Source: a virus. Taken from it: a stretch of 55,470 nt of DNA. A program made the position numbers and the translations under genes. Below, piece after piece: positions 25,640 to 33,166 of this stretch. The first letter of the stretch is position 1, and each line of letters starts with the position of its first letter. The DNA is taken from IMG/VR virus record IMGVR_UViG_3300045911_000113, positions 1 through 55,470 of that record; one strand, given 5' to 3'. Under the pieces are notes generated by a model. The model searched no databases, was not told the DNA's origin, and saw only the letters and a list, made by a program, of their open reading frames with translations.

Positions 25640-26939
25640 TTACAACTTTCTTCGTAATTTTGTTTAGTTTAGGCAATACTACTGGAGCCGGAACGGCCAT
25701 CTTCGGTACATACTTTTCAAGTAAATCTTTAGTACGATCCTTGATCACTGCATAATTGAACTTGTCACGAACGGATTTTGCCAACTGCTTAGCTGGCAAA
25801 ACGAGATTATCATACTTCCTGAATGCAAAAAGCATTGCACTGCCCGCTGCATCAGGATTGACATTAAACCATTGTGATTCTGGGATGATGACATTTTCCC
25901 AGACCGCGCTGGCGTCTACATTTTTGAGTTCACCGGGCAACAAGATACACTTTTCCTTTTCTAAGAAGTCAATAGGACCTGACCAACCAGAGGCAATTAT
26001 TGGTTTGCCGCTTTGTGTGGCTTCCAACAATGGGCGTCCGAATCCTTCGCCTTTAGTCAAACTGATATGTACCTTGACCTTGGGATGATTGTAAAGACTA
26101 TTCATTTCTGCTTCGGTCAATTCACCGTGAATTAAGTATACATTTGGACAGTTTGGACCAATGCTAGATCGAATGTCTTTGATTTTTCTGAGAATATCTT
26201 CTCGGTCTAACAAACTAAATCCAGCACCAGAAGTCTTGAGAATTAGTGCTGGTTTGTTTGTTGATACTGTATCCTTGAACGCTTGACAAAAAATGCTAAC
26301 TAACAAACCCACATTTTTTCGGTCTTCACCGATATTACCCTGCAACCAGTGTCCAACAAACAAGAATGCAAATTTTTCCTTTACCTTAGTAAACATCTCA
26401 CGAACTTTTGGTTCAATAAGTTCCGGTGGTATTTTCTTGAAAATTTCCGTATTGATACAGTTATGCAACACCTCAACCGGTACAGTAACCTTATGATTGG
26501 CTATGGTCCGTCCATCAGGGGTACGTTCTTCTATGCCCGTGGATTCAATGACTAATTTTGAATGTTGTGAAATAGTCCAGACCGTATTCATGCGGTTACA
26601 TCCTTGTACCCACGGTAGGCTAATTGCCGTAGTTTCAATGCCGGCGGTGATACCAATATTGTATTTACCGACCGGTTGGAATTCATTAGGTACACTAATT
26701 TGGATAAACAACTCGGGTTGACGTGGAAGTTGAACCGGATGCGGCACTATACGCTTAATCAACTCAGTGTCTTTTTCTGGGTCGAGTGCATTCATCGGTG
26801 TCATACCCCAACCCATACTCACTAATTTCACATCATAAAGATCAAGTTCAATGATATGACGGCAAATGTCTCGTGACATGTCTCCATATCCAGAACGAGT
26901 TTCAAGTGGGCTCTGAATAACACACATTGGCTTTATCAT
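25611..26939 (-). CDS. Family 4 glycosyltransferase
   Basis: 442 residues. VCVIQSPLETRSGYGDMSRD is an N-terminal GT-B loop; the donor site KGEGFGRPLLEATQSGKPII with SGWSGPIDFL is the GT4 EX7E region. Resembles the second large GT4 protein at 27206-28741, so the two may be paralogues acting in sequence. Confidence 0.85.
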   Translation of the reverse strand: MIKPMCVIQSPLETRSGYGDMSRDICRHIIELDLYDVKLVSMGWGMTPMNALDPEKDTELIKRIVPHPVQLPRQPELFIQISVPNEFQPVGKYNIGITAGIETTAISLPWVQGCNRMNTVWTISQHSKLVIESTGIEERTPDGRTIANHKVTVPVEVLHNCINTEIFKKIPPELIEPKVREMFTKVKEKFAFLFVGHWLQGNIGEDRKNVGLLVSIFCQAFKDTVSTNKPALILKTSGAGFSLLDREDILRKIKDIRSSIGPNCPNVYLIHGELTEAEMNSLYNHPKVKVHISLTKGEGFGRPLLEATQSGKPIIASGWSGPIDFLEKEKCILLPGELKNVDASAVWENVIIPESQWFNVNPDAAGSAMLFAFRKYDNLVLPAKQLAKSVRDKFNYAVIKDRTKDLLEKYVPKMAVPAPVVLPKLNKITKKVVNEESIQPTV

Positions 26940-26942
26940 CTA

Positions 26943-27260
26943 TTACCTCTTTGGTCCATATAACGGTTCAATCACAATAATGACATTAGAATTTTTTTGT
27001 AAGGCGGGATTGAATGGCAACTCAGATTTCATACGATTTAAATATTGAGTGCCGCTCTCACCGGTATGTGGATGTCTGAAGTCTTCCCACTTCAATCGCC
27101 ACAATTGTTCGTCAAACTCTTCCTTTTTATACTCTCGCAATACAAGGTCCGTAACAGAGGTATTCGAGATGATTTTTCTGACTTTCGGATCTTCATCCGG
27201 CGGAATTACTCCGCTTTGAAGATGCCTACTCGATCTCTTGGTTCCCAATTTTCGAAACAC
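26943..27260 (-). CDS. Hypothetical protein of up to 105 residues
   Basis: The frame opens at GTG 27260, inside the 3' end of the upstream gene (55-bp overlap), and no good ribosome binding site fits; the real start may be further downstream. Residues include RLKWEDFRHPHTGESGTQYL and end with VIIVIEPLYGPKR. No family recognised. It lies between two GT4 genes, with 3 bp to the next. Confidence 0.5.
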   Translation of the reverse strand: MFRKLGTKRSSRHLQSGVIPPDEDPKVRKIISNTSVTDLVLREYKKEEFDEQLWRLKWEDFRHPHTGESGTQYLNRMKSELPFNPALQKNSNVIIVIEPLYGPKR

Positions 27261-28741
27261 TCGTCAAATGCCTCCATAAATCTACGACTCATTTCATCTG
27301 TGGTCATACCTGCTGGACCCATTGCAAACTCTCGTCCCAACTTTCCACGCCGAGCACGTTCTTCCGGTCCCATGTCATACACTTGTCGCAATGCCTTTGC
27401 GGCATCACGATAGTCACAGCGGTCATCAAATATGTATGGCGTTGGTGGAGAACCAATGAGAGAACGATTATTCGGGAATACCGGTACAACCCATTCCCCG
27501 TGATTCTTGTAACGACCATCAGCATTTGTGCCCCACTCGGCATTAAAATGCTTGTCTTCCCTAAGTAATTCACCATTCTCGTCGCGGAAGCCCATCTGGT
27601 CTTGTAGTCCACCTGTAACATTGGCAATGATCATTCGTTCTGACATCATTGCTTCCAGTGTACCAATACCAAATCCTTCATTTGATGCAATATTGATGAC
27701 AACATCAACATTGTTATAGATGTCCACCATCGAACGGGGATCGAGTCGTGCCGTTGAAAACACAGCATTAACTTCCGGGGCCACGTCACGAAGCACGGCA
27801 TACAAATCGGTACCATTATCGTCTACAGGTGCGGTATGTAATAGCAGTCGGCACTCGGCCCGCATCTTTTCTGGTAGTCCCAATAAAAAGTCACGATAGG
27901 CGAGAATAACATCACTAGTCATCTTACGACGAATATTTCTGTTATTATAAAACACTACAAACTTAACCGTGTCAGCCTCTTCGCCAAACATGTTCTTTCT
28001 GATTTGTGCAACGCGGTCAAGGTCTTCTTTTTCGGTATATCGCTTCCAAAGATTTGGGTTTACACCGTGTGGAATATATTTGACTTGCCACGGCTTTGGG
28101 GGGTCTTTCTTCCACACTTGTTGTACTATGTTATATGTCTGTTTGGAAATTGCATAAATGGCATCACAACTACGATAGAAATTTTCGTTATACTTTGGAT
28201 ATGGGGTATCATCCCACACATGATAAAATAATAACGGTGTGGTATCGCGGAACTCATGCTCCATTTGATATAACCAAACCCAAAATCGCGGGTCGGTAAA
28301 ATGCATGATGGCATCGGGCCGTTCATTATTAATCAACCAACGTAGAATAGGTGGATCGCCATATCCATTATATGGGAAGATACGAACATAAGGATCTTTG
28401 ATACCATATTCCGTTTCTATGGAAGCACTGATATCAATTCCTCGGCCGGCTTCTGGATGATTGATAGCGGCTCCCAACTGGACCCAATTGATTCGATGCG
28501 CCGTTCCTAACACAATTTCACGAGACATAACACCGACACCAGACGGCATTCGAAGATCATCAGATAGCAGTAAGATCTTTTTACGTTGATCTTTTGGAAT
28601 CCAACCATCGCGTTGTTCATGACTACCAACAACTTGATTTTTGATGTCTTCCATTGCACCTGACTGTAGTGTTGTTATTCCGTTCGAATCAAACCGACCG
28701 GTTCCTGCTACTTCTGATTCTTGTAGTAACGTGTCCGTCAT
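27206..28741 (-). CDS. Family 4 glycosyltransferase
   Basis: About 511 residues from ATG 28741, AAGAGG 6 nt upstream. ILLLSDDLRMPSGVGVMSRE is the N-terminal GT-B loop; SNEGFGIGTLEAMMSERMII with NVTGGLQDQ is the donor-binding EX7E region. First gene of the glycan island in transcription order, downstream of the GIY-YIG gene. Confidence 0.86.
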   Translation of the reverse strand: MTDTLLQESEVAGTGRFDSNGITTLQSGAMEDIKNQVVGSHEQRDGWIPKDQRKKILLLSDDLRMPSGVGVMSREIVLGTAHRINWVQLGAAINHPEAGRGIDISASIETEYGIKDPYVRIFPYNGYGDPPILRWLINNERPDAIMHFTDPRFWVWLYQMEHEFRDTTPLLFYHVWDDTPYPKYNENFYRSCDAIYAISKQTYNIVQQVWKKDPPKPWQVKYIPHGVNPNLWKRYTEKEDLDRVAQIRKNMFGEEADTVKFVVFYNNRNIRRKMTSDVILAYRDFLLGLPEKMRAECRLLLHTAPVDDNGTDLYAVLRDVAPEVNAVFSTARLDPRSMVDIYNNVDVVINIASNEGFGIGTLEAMMSERMIIANVTGGLQDQMGFRDENGELLREDKHFNAEWGTNADGRYKNHGEWVVPVFPNNRSLIGSPPTPYIFDDRCDYRDAAKALRQVYDMGPEERARRGKLGREFAMGPAGMTTDEMSRRFMEAFDECFENWEPRDRVGIFKAE

Positions 28742-28814
28742 CACAACCTCTTATTTTGAACTAAGCGAAATTTCATTGGTTACTTCTTCTAACTCGAATA
28801 CACTGAGTCATATA

Positions 28815-29294
28815 TTACCTCGGTACGGCGCTACCCGATGTACTACCTGATACAGCTTGGAGAAACAAATTTTCGATGAATCGACCGATCTTATAACCTT
28901 TACGATTACAAAAATCAGTTACTTGTTCTTTGATATCATTTCTAATTTGAATTGTGGCATATTCAGACCTTATAATTTTTGACTTTGGCTTATCTTTTGC
29001 TAAAACATTGGTCAATATGCCGCCGACATCTTTTGTTGATCGACCATACTTTTTGATAAGATCGGCTTCAAAATTAATAGCTTCTTCCTCGGAAAGATTC
29101 TTTGCCACTATCTTTACTTCTACTGATTGTCCAGAAAGCTTTATATCTTCCAGTATTACTCGAGTATGTGACGTTATTCTTGAATCTTGTTTGTAATATT
29201 CTTTAAAACGATCACCTATACCCTTACCAACATAAAATGGCTTGGATGTTCTTGGATCTATTAACTCGTAAACATAAAAATCCGATCTAGCCAT
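28815..29294 (-). CDS. GIY-YIG endonuclease with C-terminal ribbon-helix-helix-like domain
   Basis: 159 residues, AGGAGAGTCGC before ATG 29294. FYVYELIDP and KPFYVGKGIGDRFKEYY form the GIY-YIG core with its Arg, and INFEADLIKKYG carries the catalytic Glu. The C-terminal part YATIQIRNDIKEQVTDFCNR resembles a ribbon-helix-helix DNA-binding domain. It is probably a free-standing homing endonuclease or a repair-type nuclease. Its own hairpin and AT-rich motif upstream, and its position between unrelated genes, support mobility. Confidence 0.82.
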   Translation of the reverse strand: MARSDFYVYELIDPRTSKPFYVGKGIGDRFKEYYKQDSRITSHTRVILEDIKLSGQSVEVKIVAKNLSEEEAINFEADLIKKYGRSTKDVGGILTNVLAKDKPKSKIIRSEYATIQIRNDIKEQVTDFCNRKGYKIGRFIENLFLQAVSGSTSGSAVPR

Positions 29295-29308
29295 GCGACT
29301 CTCCTAAA

Positions 29309-29348
29309 ATCTACTATCAGAAAAACGACTCTACTATAAGTAGTAGAT
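29309..29348 (-). promoter_or_regulatory. Hairpin with CTACTTATAG motif before the GIY-YIG gene
   Basis: Arms ATCTACTA (29309-29316) and TAGTAGAT (29341-29348). The minus strand reads CTACTACTTATAGTAG (29346-29331), matching the recurrent motif. The 3' arm on the minus strand lies next to the AGGAGA ribosome binding site. Confidence 0.5.
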
Positions 29349-29384
29349 GTTTGGTAGAAAAACGAAAATCCCTCAAGATTTCTG

Positions 29385-29654
29385 CTAATCTACTTGTTTC
29401 ATCAGTTCTCGGTATCGTGCTTGAAGAAGAATCTGAACATGTTGTTCTTTTTGACTTAGATGTTCACGTAGTTCAGATTTTTGTTCATCAGACACGGCAA
29501 TAAAATTTTCTTCTCCAAACAGCGACAATTCTCCACAGTAAAAACACATACTGATGTCTCCGACTTGTGGAGTAATGTTTTCATCATTTGAGGCGGCGTC
29601 AAGAATATTTGCACAGTATGGACATTGCCGCTTGTTAAATCGAACAGTATTCAT
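29385..29654 (-). CDS. Small zinc-ribbon-like protein
   Basis: 89 residues. Two CxxC pairs, CPYC (C11, C14) and CFYC (C37, C40), predict a zinc ribbon, followed by a helical charged tail rich in Gln and Glu. Such proteins may bind nucleic acid or protein partners. It lies between the GIY-YIG gene and the RecB-like nuclease gene; function unknown. Confidence 0.65.
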   Translation of the reverse strand: MNTVRFNKRQCPYCANILDAASNDENITPQVGDISMCFYCGELSLFGEENFIAVSDEQKSELREHLSQKEQHVQILLQARYRELMKQVD

Positions 29655-29724
29655 TTTACGAACTCAATGGTTAAAATTTGGATTGTTCTTTCTGTTGAAA
29701 TTCCTTAGAATAGAAATCAACATA

Positions 29725-30651
29725 TTATCCTCTACGGATGACCTTCTTTTTATTTGAGGGCAAATACCAAGAAAATGAACACAACGATGCATCATTCCTA
29801 AAGGGACACCACTTGCAGTTCTTCTCGGAGGGAGTGGCCTTCTGTTCGGGGCGAGGATTGCCTTCTTCGTCGAACGCTTCATTAAGAAATTTTTGAAACC
29901 GCGCGGCAGCACGATTCATGCTAACCTTGCCGTGACTAGGTTCAAATCCCGCTACATGTTTTATCGGAAAATCAGAATTTTCGGGCAGTTTACGCTTAAG
30001 AATAATGAATTTAACAATGATATTGTCTACAGGCACACCGAACAAATCAGCATAGAATCTCTTGTATAGTATGAGCTGATCAGTTTTGTTAACATCCGTT
30101 TTCTCGTATGACCAACCACGGGTGCTGGTCTTAAAATCATAAATGTAATACGTCTTGGTGGCCTTGTGATACATCACCACGTCAATGTAACCACGAAATA
30201 AAATTCCTTTTTCCAATTCTTTCTCAAGAGGCACTTCTACACCAATCAATTCTCGATTGGGTGGAAACCACTCTTTGTGGTGTTGACGGATATGTTCGAG
30301 AATATTACATCCATCAGCATAAAACTCAGCTACTTCTTTCTGCGTAGTCAGTGGTTCACGACCTTCGAGCATGAGTTCATCTCTGACCAATTCTATGAGT
30401 TGCTCCTTGAGCATCGCGTTCATATCGAAAACACGAGCCTTGAGTTTATCGTCACCATACAAAAGACCAAGCCAATGTTGAATTACATTGTGCATGGCCG
30501 TACCAAAAACCAGATTGATACCGGAATCTTGTTTATGGCCGTCTACATATTGCAATTTCCACTGATGCGGACAAGTCATCCACTTCGTATATTGCGAATA
30601 TGACACAGAGCGCTTCTTTTCAATGACTTGTTCTTCCTTTAGATCTTCCAT
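29725..30651 (-). CDS. PD-(D/E)XK nuclease of the RecB/Cas4-like class
   Basis: 308 residues. SYSQYTKWMTCPHQWKLQYV is the N-terminal motif with the first Cys; FRGYIDVVMYH and YYIYDFKTS give the catalytic D and DxK; KNCKWCPFRNDASLCSF provides three more Cys, so a Fe-S cluster as in AddB/Cas4 nucleases is likely. It may act as a 5'-3' exonuclease in recombination or host DNA degradation. Its start overlaps the amidase gene by 32 bp. Confidence 0.83.
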   Translation of the reverse strand: MEDLKEEQVIEKKRSVSYSQYTKWMTCPHQWKLQYVDGHKQDSGINLVFGTAMHNVIQHWLGLLYGDDKLKARVFDMNAMLKEQLIELVRDELMLEGREPLTTQKEVAEFYADGCNILEHIRQHHKEWFPPNRELIGVEVPLEKELEKGILFRGYIDVVMYHKATKTYYIYDFKTSTRGWSYEKTDVNKTDQLILYKRFYADLFGVPVDNIIVKFIILKRKLPENSDFPIKHVAGFEPSHGKVSMNRAAARFQKFLNEAFDEEGNPRPEQKATPSEKNCKWCPFRNDASLCSFSWYLPSNKKKVIRRG

Positions 30652-31165
30652 TATTGAGTTTCTCTAAATAACTGTGAAATTTGTTCCAGTCGAAATGTTC
30701 GCCTGGGTCATTTTTTCTACCTCTAGGCCACGCTACATCGGAATGACCTATAATGGGTCGGCTCCTACTATCAGGATAACGCTTTTGTAATTGAAACACA
30801 AGCCACGATAAACGGTCGTATTGAATTTCTGTGTAGGCTTCTGGTGGACTATTTTGCAAACAGATGCCTATACTGACTTTATTCATGCGCCAGTGACCAT
30901 CATAATATGAAAGACCGGCATGGCCGGCCTCATATTTCGGGTCAACGAGCCGGTATATAGTACCGGTGCGACTAATGTAGTAGTGATACGAGTTTTGCTT
31001 GCGCCGCAACCACCGAAACGTGGTATTTGGGTCAGAACTACTATCATTGTGAATTACAATATAATTGATCGTGGTATCTCTACGATCACGGGCCGGAAAT
31101 GGTCGATTGACAATACGTGGTTGTGCGACTACTGATAACCATAGTGCTGCCGTAATTGTCAACAT
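30620..31165 (-). CDS. Second N-acetylmuramoyl-L-alanine amidase, with N-terminal hydrophobic signal
   Basis: 181 residues, TAGGAGATAGT before ATG 31165. A short hydrophobic N-terminus (LTITAALWLSVVAQP) suggests a signal peptide or signal-anchor. The Amidase_2 domain follows: INYIVIHNDSSSDP (zinc His), VSIGICLQNS, IIGHSDVAWPRG (second His) and KNDPGEHFDW (Asp ligand). It would act in the periplasm, independent of a holin. Together with the signal-less amidase at 7423-8109 the phage has two differently routed cell wall enzymes. Confidence 0.86.
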   Translation of the reverse strand: MLTITAALWLSVVAQPRIVNRPFPARDRRDTTINYIVIHNDSSSDPNTTFRWLRRKQNSYHYYISRTGTIYRLVDPKYEAGHAGLSYYDGHWRMNKVSIGICLQNSPPEAYTEIQYDRLSWLVFQLQKRYPDSRSRPIIGHSDVAWPRGRKNDPGEHFDWNKFHSYLEKLNNGRSKGRTSH

Positions 31166-31173
31166 ACTATCTC

Positions 31174-31944
31174 CTAATCTTGATATCTCACAAGTTCCAT
31201 TGTTCCATCAAAATGCTCAGCTATTGCTGTTCTGTTACCGATCCAGTCTCCGCAGTTTAAATATAATACGCCGTCAATCATTTTACAAGCCGGAGTATGA
31301 ATATGACCTGTAATAACTCCATAACAGTTTCGTTCCTTGGCGCGGTCTACAATAATGTTTTCAAAGTGGGTAATAAACTTAACAGCATCTTTTACGCGGT
31401 GTTTAATGAATTCACTGAAGCTCCAATGCTTCATTCCCAGAAATGATCGTAGTCTATTAATCTGGATATTCATTATGATTAAAAGTTCATATGCAATTGT
31501 GCCCACAAGTGCGAGACGCGGATGAAGAGTAACTACACCGTCGGCTTCGTCACCATGAGTAATATAGTATCTCTTACCATCGGCAGCCACAAATATATCA
31601 TCGCGCTTAATGGCGATTTCACCAAATGGAACACCAACAATTTCACGAAATTCTTCATCATGGTTTCCTGGAATAAAAATAACAGGCACCTTATTCGACC
31701 GCTTGAGAATCCAACGAATGAGATTATTGTTGTTTCGGTTCCATCTCATTCCACGCCCAAGCAATCGGAGGTCAATGATATCACCAACAAAATAGTATTG
31801 TTCAGCCGGATTGTGTTTCAGAAATTCCAGTAGATCCCCCGACCGGCAACCCGCCGACCCGATGTGAACATCGCTGATAAATAATGTTCGATACTTCGCG
31901 GTCTTCTGTTCTTTTATTAAAGATTCTTTCCCAGTTTGATTCAT
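31174..31944 (-). CDS. Metallophosphoesterase (LpxH-like)
   Basis: 256 residues from ATG 31944, CGAGAAACAT upstream; an earlier TTG is unlikely. The calcineurin-like motifs are complete: FISDVHIGS, YYFVGDIIDL, IPGNHDEE, ITHGDEAD and ITGHIHTPA. The arrangement resembles UDP-2,3-diacylglucosamine hydrolases but also other two-metal phosphoesterases encoded by phages. Possible substrates include cyclic nucleotides, nucleotide sugars or lipid A precursors; none can be chosen from sequence. Confidence 0.85.
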   Translation of the reverse strand: MNQTGKESLIKEQKTAKYRTLFISDVHIGSAGCRSGDLLEFLKHNPAEQYYFVGDIIDLRLLGRGMRWNRNNNNLIRWILKRSNKVPVIFIPGNHDEEFREIVGVPFGEIAIKRDDIFVAADGKRYYITHGDEADGVVTLHPRLALVGTIAYELLIIMNIQINRLRSFLGMKHWSFSEFIKHRVKDAVKFITHFENIIVDRAKERNCYGVITGHIHTPACKMIDGVLYLNCGDWIGNRTAIAEHFDGTMELVRYQD

Positions 31945-32002
31945 ATGTTTCTCGATCAATTAGAATCGGTCGTGGCTTACTACCCTTTCCATTTTGCGTC
32001 AT
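31802..32002 (-). CDS. Small conserved phage protein, 66 residues
   Basis: Begins MTQNGKGSKPRPILIDRETY, a pattern common in short proteins of T4-like phages, followed by SNWERIFNKR. The 3' two thirds overlap the metallophosphoesterase gene by 143 bp in another frame, and its ATG overlaps the gp62 stop by 4 bp. The conserved N-terminus supports it as real; the overlapping C-terminus may be unconserved. Confidence 0.6.
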   Translation of the reverse strand: MTQNGKGSKPRPILIDRETYESNWERIFNKRTEDREVSNIIYQRCSHRVGGLPVGGSTGISETQSG

Positions 32003-32445
32003 AACTTTGCCCTCTTAATTTTTTTGGATTCTAATCCATATCCTTCAAGAATAGACCTGAGTTCTTGGCGTCCTTTATCGGACTTGTAAAATACCCGAAG
32101 ATACGAAATGGCTTCATCCTTAGACACACGAAAATGTTGTGCTACTAACTCGACAAGCCACGGTTCATAGTCTTCAACTTTTTTACCCTTGATCCACTTA
32201 TTGAACTGCTTACCTTTGGGGAGCAACTGACTGTAAAATAAGTATACTTCACGCGGACCCATTTGATCCCAATACTTGTTGACTTCATTGACATATAGCA
32301 AGAAGTCAGGATTCATACTAATCCCCATATTGATGACGTATGGCGTGAACGTTTTACGGTCAGCCTCACTTAGTTCATCATAATAGCCGATTTTCTGACT
32401 AGTAAAAATTGCATTGATGTGATCAAATGGTGTCTTGGGGGGCAT
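31999..32445 (-). CDS. 62: Clamp loader small subunit gp62
   Basis: 148 residues. KTPFDHINAIF, MNPDFLLYVNEVNKYW, LPKGKQFNKWIKGKKVEDYE and VSKDEAISYLRVFY match gp62 of T4-like phages. gp62 joins four gp44 subunits to load the gp45 clamp. gp44 and gp45 lie upstream in the same direction, as in T4, with two small genes between gp44 and gp62. Confidence 0.85.
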   Translation of the reverse strand: MPPKTPFDHINAIFTSQKIGYYDELSEADRKTFTPYVINMGISMNPDFLLYVNEVNKYWDQMGPREVYLFYSQLLPKGKQFNKWIKGKKVEDYEPWLVELVAQHFRVSKDEAISYLRVFYKSDKGRQELRSILEGYGLESKKIKRAKL

Positions 32446-32448
32446 GGT

Positions 32449-32742
32449 TTAGTATTCTGCGGGGATAAATGTTTCGTGCTTTGCACCGACAGGAACGCTC
32501 TGGGTTCGATCCATAACATTAGCAGCATCGGCACAATTTTTGTACATGACAGATACCATCATATCGCCGTAATTTGGTGAACTTCCTACTTTTACAAATG
32601 GCATTAGTGCTCGTTCTAGTTCGTTGACCCGAGCAACTAATACACTAATATGCTTAACCGCAGTAGCACTGTCAAGTCCATCCGGATATCCTTTACGGAT
32701 AATGTTTTTGATTTCGTCGGCGGGTTGTGAATAATTTGCCAT
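32449..32742 (-). CDS. Hypothetical 97-residue protein
   Basis: Mostly helical; DGLDSATAVKHISVLVARVN followed by ELERALMPFVKVG suggests a coiled coil. Ends 3 bp before the gp62 ATG, so it is co-translated with the clamp loader genes. No family recognised. Confidence 0.65.
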   Translation of the reverse strand: MANYSQPADEIKNIIRKGYPDGLDSATAVKHISVLVARVNELERALMPFVKVGSSPNYGDMMVSVMYKNCADAANVMDRTQSVPVGAKHETFIPAEY

Positions 32743-32753
32743 TATGATTCTCC

Positions 32754-33056
32754 TCAGATTAAACCGAGTTTGGGTTTTTCTGCGTCCGCAGAAGTTGTGT
32801 TGGCACCGGTGCGCCCCAATGCTTCATCACGAATGAATGGCGGGATAACCTGGTCAGGTACGGCTCCGCAAGCGTTACACGCAAATGACATCATGGGAAT
32901 GATGGCATCCTTACCGTTGGGTGATAACAATGCAGGAAGAACTCGAAGAAAACTAATCTGTGTAAAAGTATGGTTTCCACACTTACAGACTAGAGCCTTT
33001 GTTTTTCCTATATCAATAGAAACTTGTCCGGCGTCGGGACTAACAATTTTACTCAT
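32754..33056 (-). CDS. Hypothetical zinc-ribbon protein, 100 residues
   Basis: ALVCKCGNHTFTQIS near residues 17-32 and FACNACGAVPDQVIPPF later give two Cys pairs of a zinc ribbon. Similar small ribbon proteins are found in T4-like phages near the clamp loader. Function unknown. GAGG lies 7 nt before the ATG. Confidence 0.65.
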   Translation of the reverse strand: MSKIVSPDAGQVSIDIGKTKALVCKCGNHTFTQISFLRVLPALLSPNGKDAIIPMMSFACNACGAVPDQVIPPFIRDEALGRTGANTTSADAEKPKLGLI

Positions 33057-33068
33057 GTATACCTCTAT

Positions 33069-33095
33069 TAGTAGGTTTCTACTATAAGTAGCTGG
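33069..33095 (-). promoter_or_regulatory. CTACTTATAG motif with adjacent short hairpin
   Basis: Minus strand CAGCTACTTATAGTAG (33094-33079), overlapped by a perfect 6-bp hairpin TAGTAG/CTACTA with a 4-nt loop (33069-33084). It lies about 25 nt upstream of ATG 33056 and downstream of the gp44 stop. Confidence 0.45.
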
Positions 33096-33166
33096 TTAGT
33101 TGCTTTTGGTAAGCTTTGAACCAACCCAGATACCAATTACAAAAAAATAGCGCCGCTGTGATCATA

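Noticed and set aside
28745-28814. Possible coding remnant after the GIY-YIG gene (SVFELEEVTNEISLSSK)
   Set aside because: No start, no ribosome binding site and no recognisable motif in 70 bp.
29664-29912. 82-codon minus-strand frame overlapping the RecB-like nuclease end
   Set aside because: It overlaps the Cys cluster region of the nuclease in another frame and has no motif; a 17-codon tail with a GAGG site remains but is too short to call.
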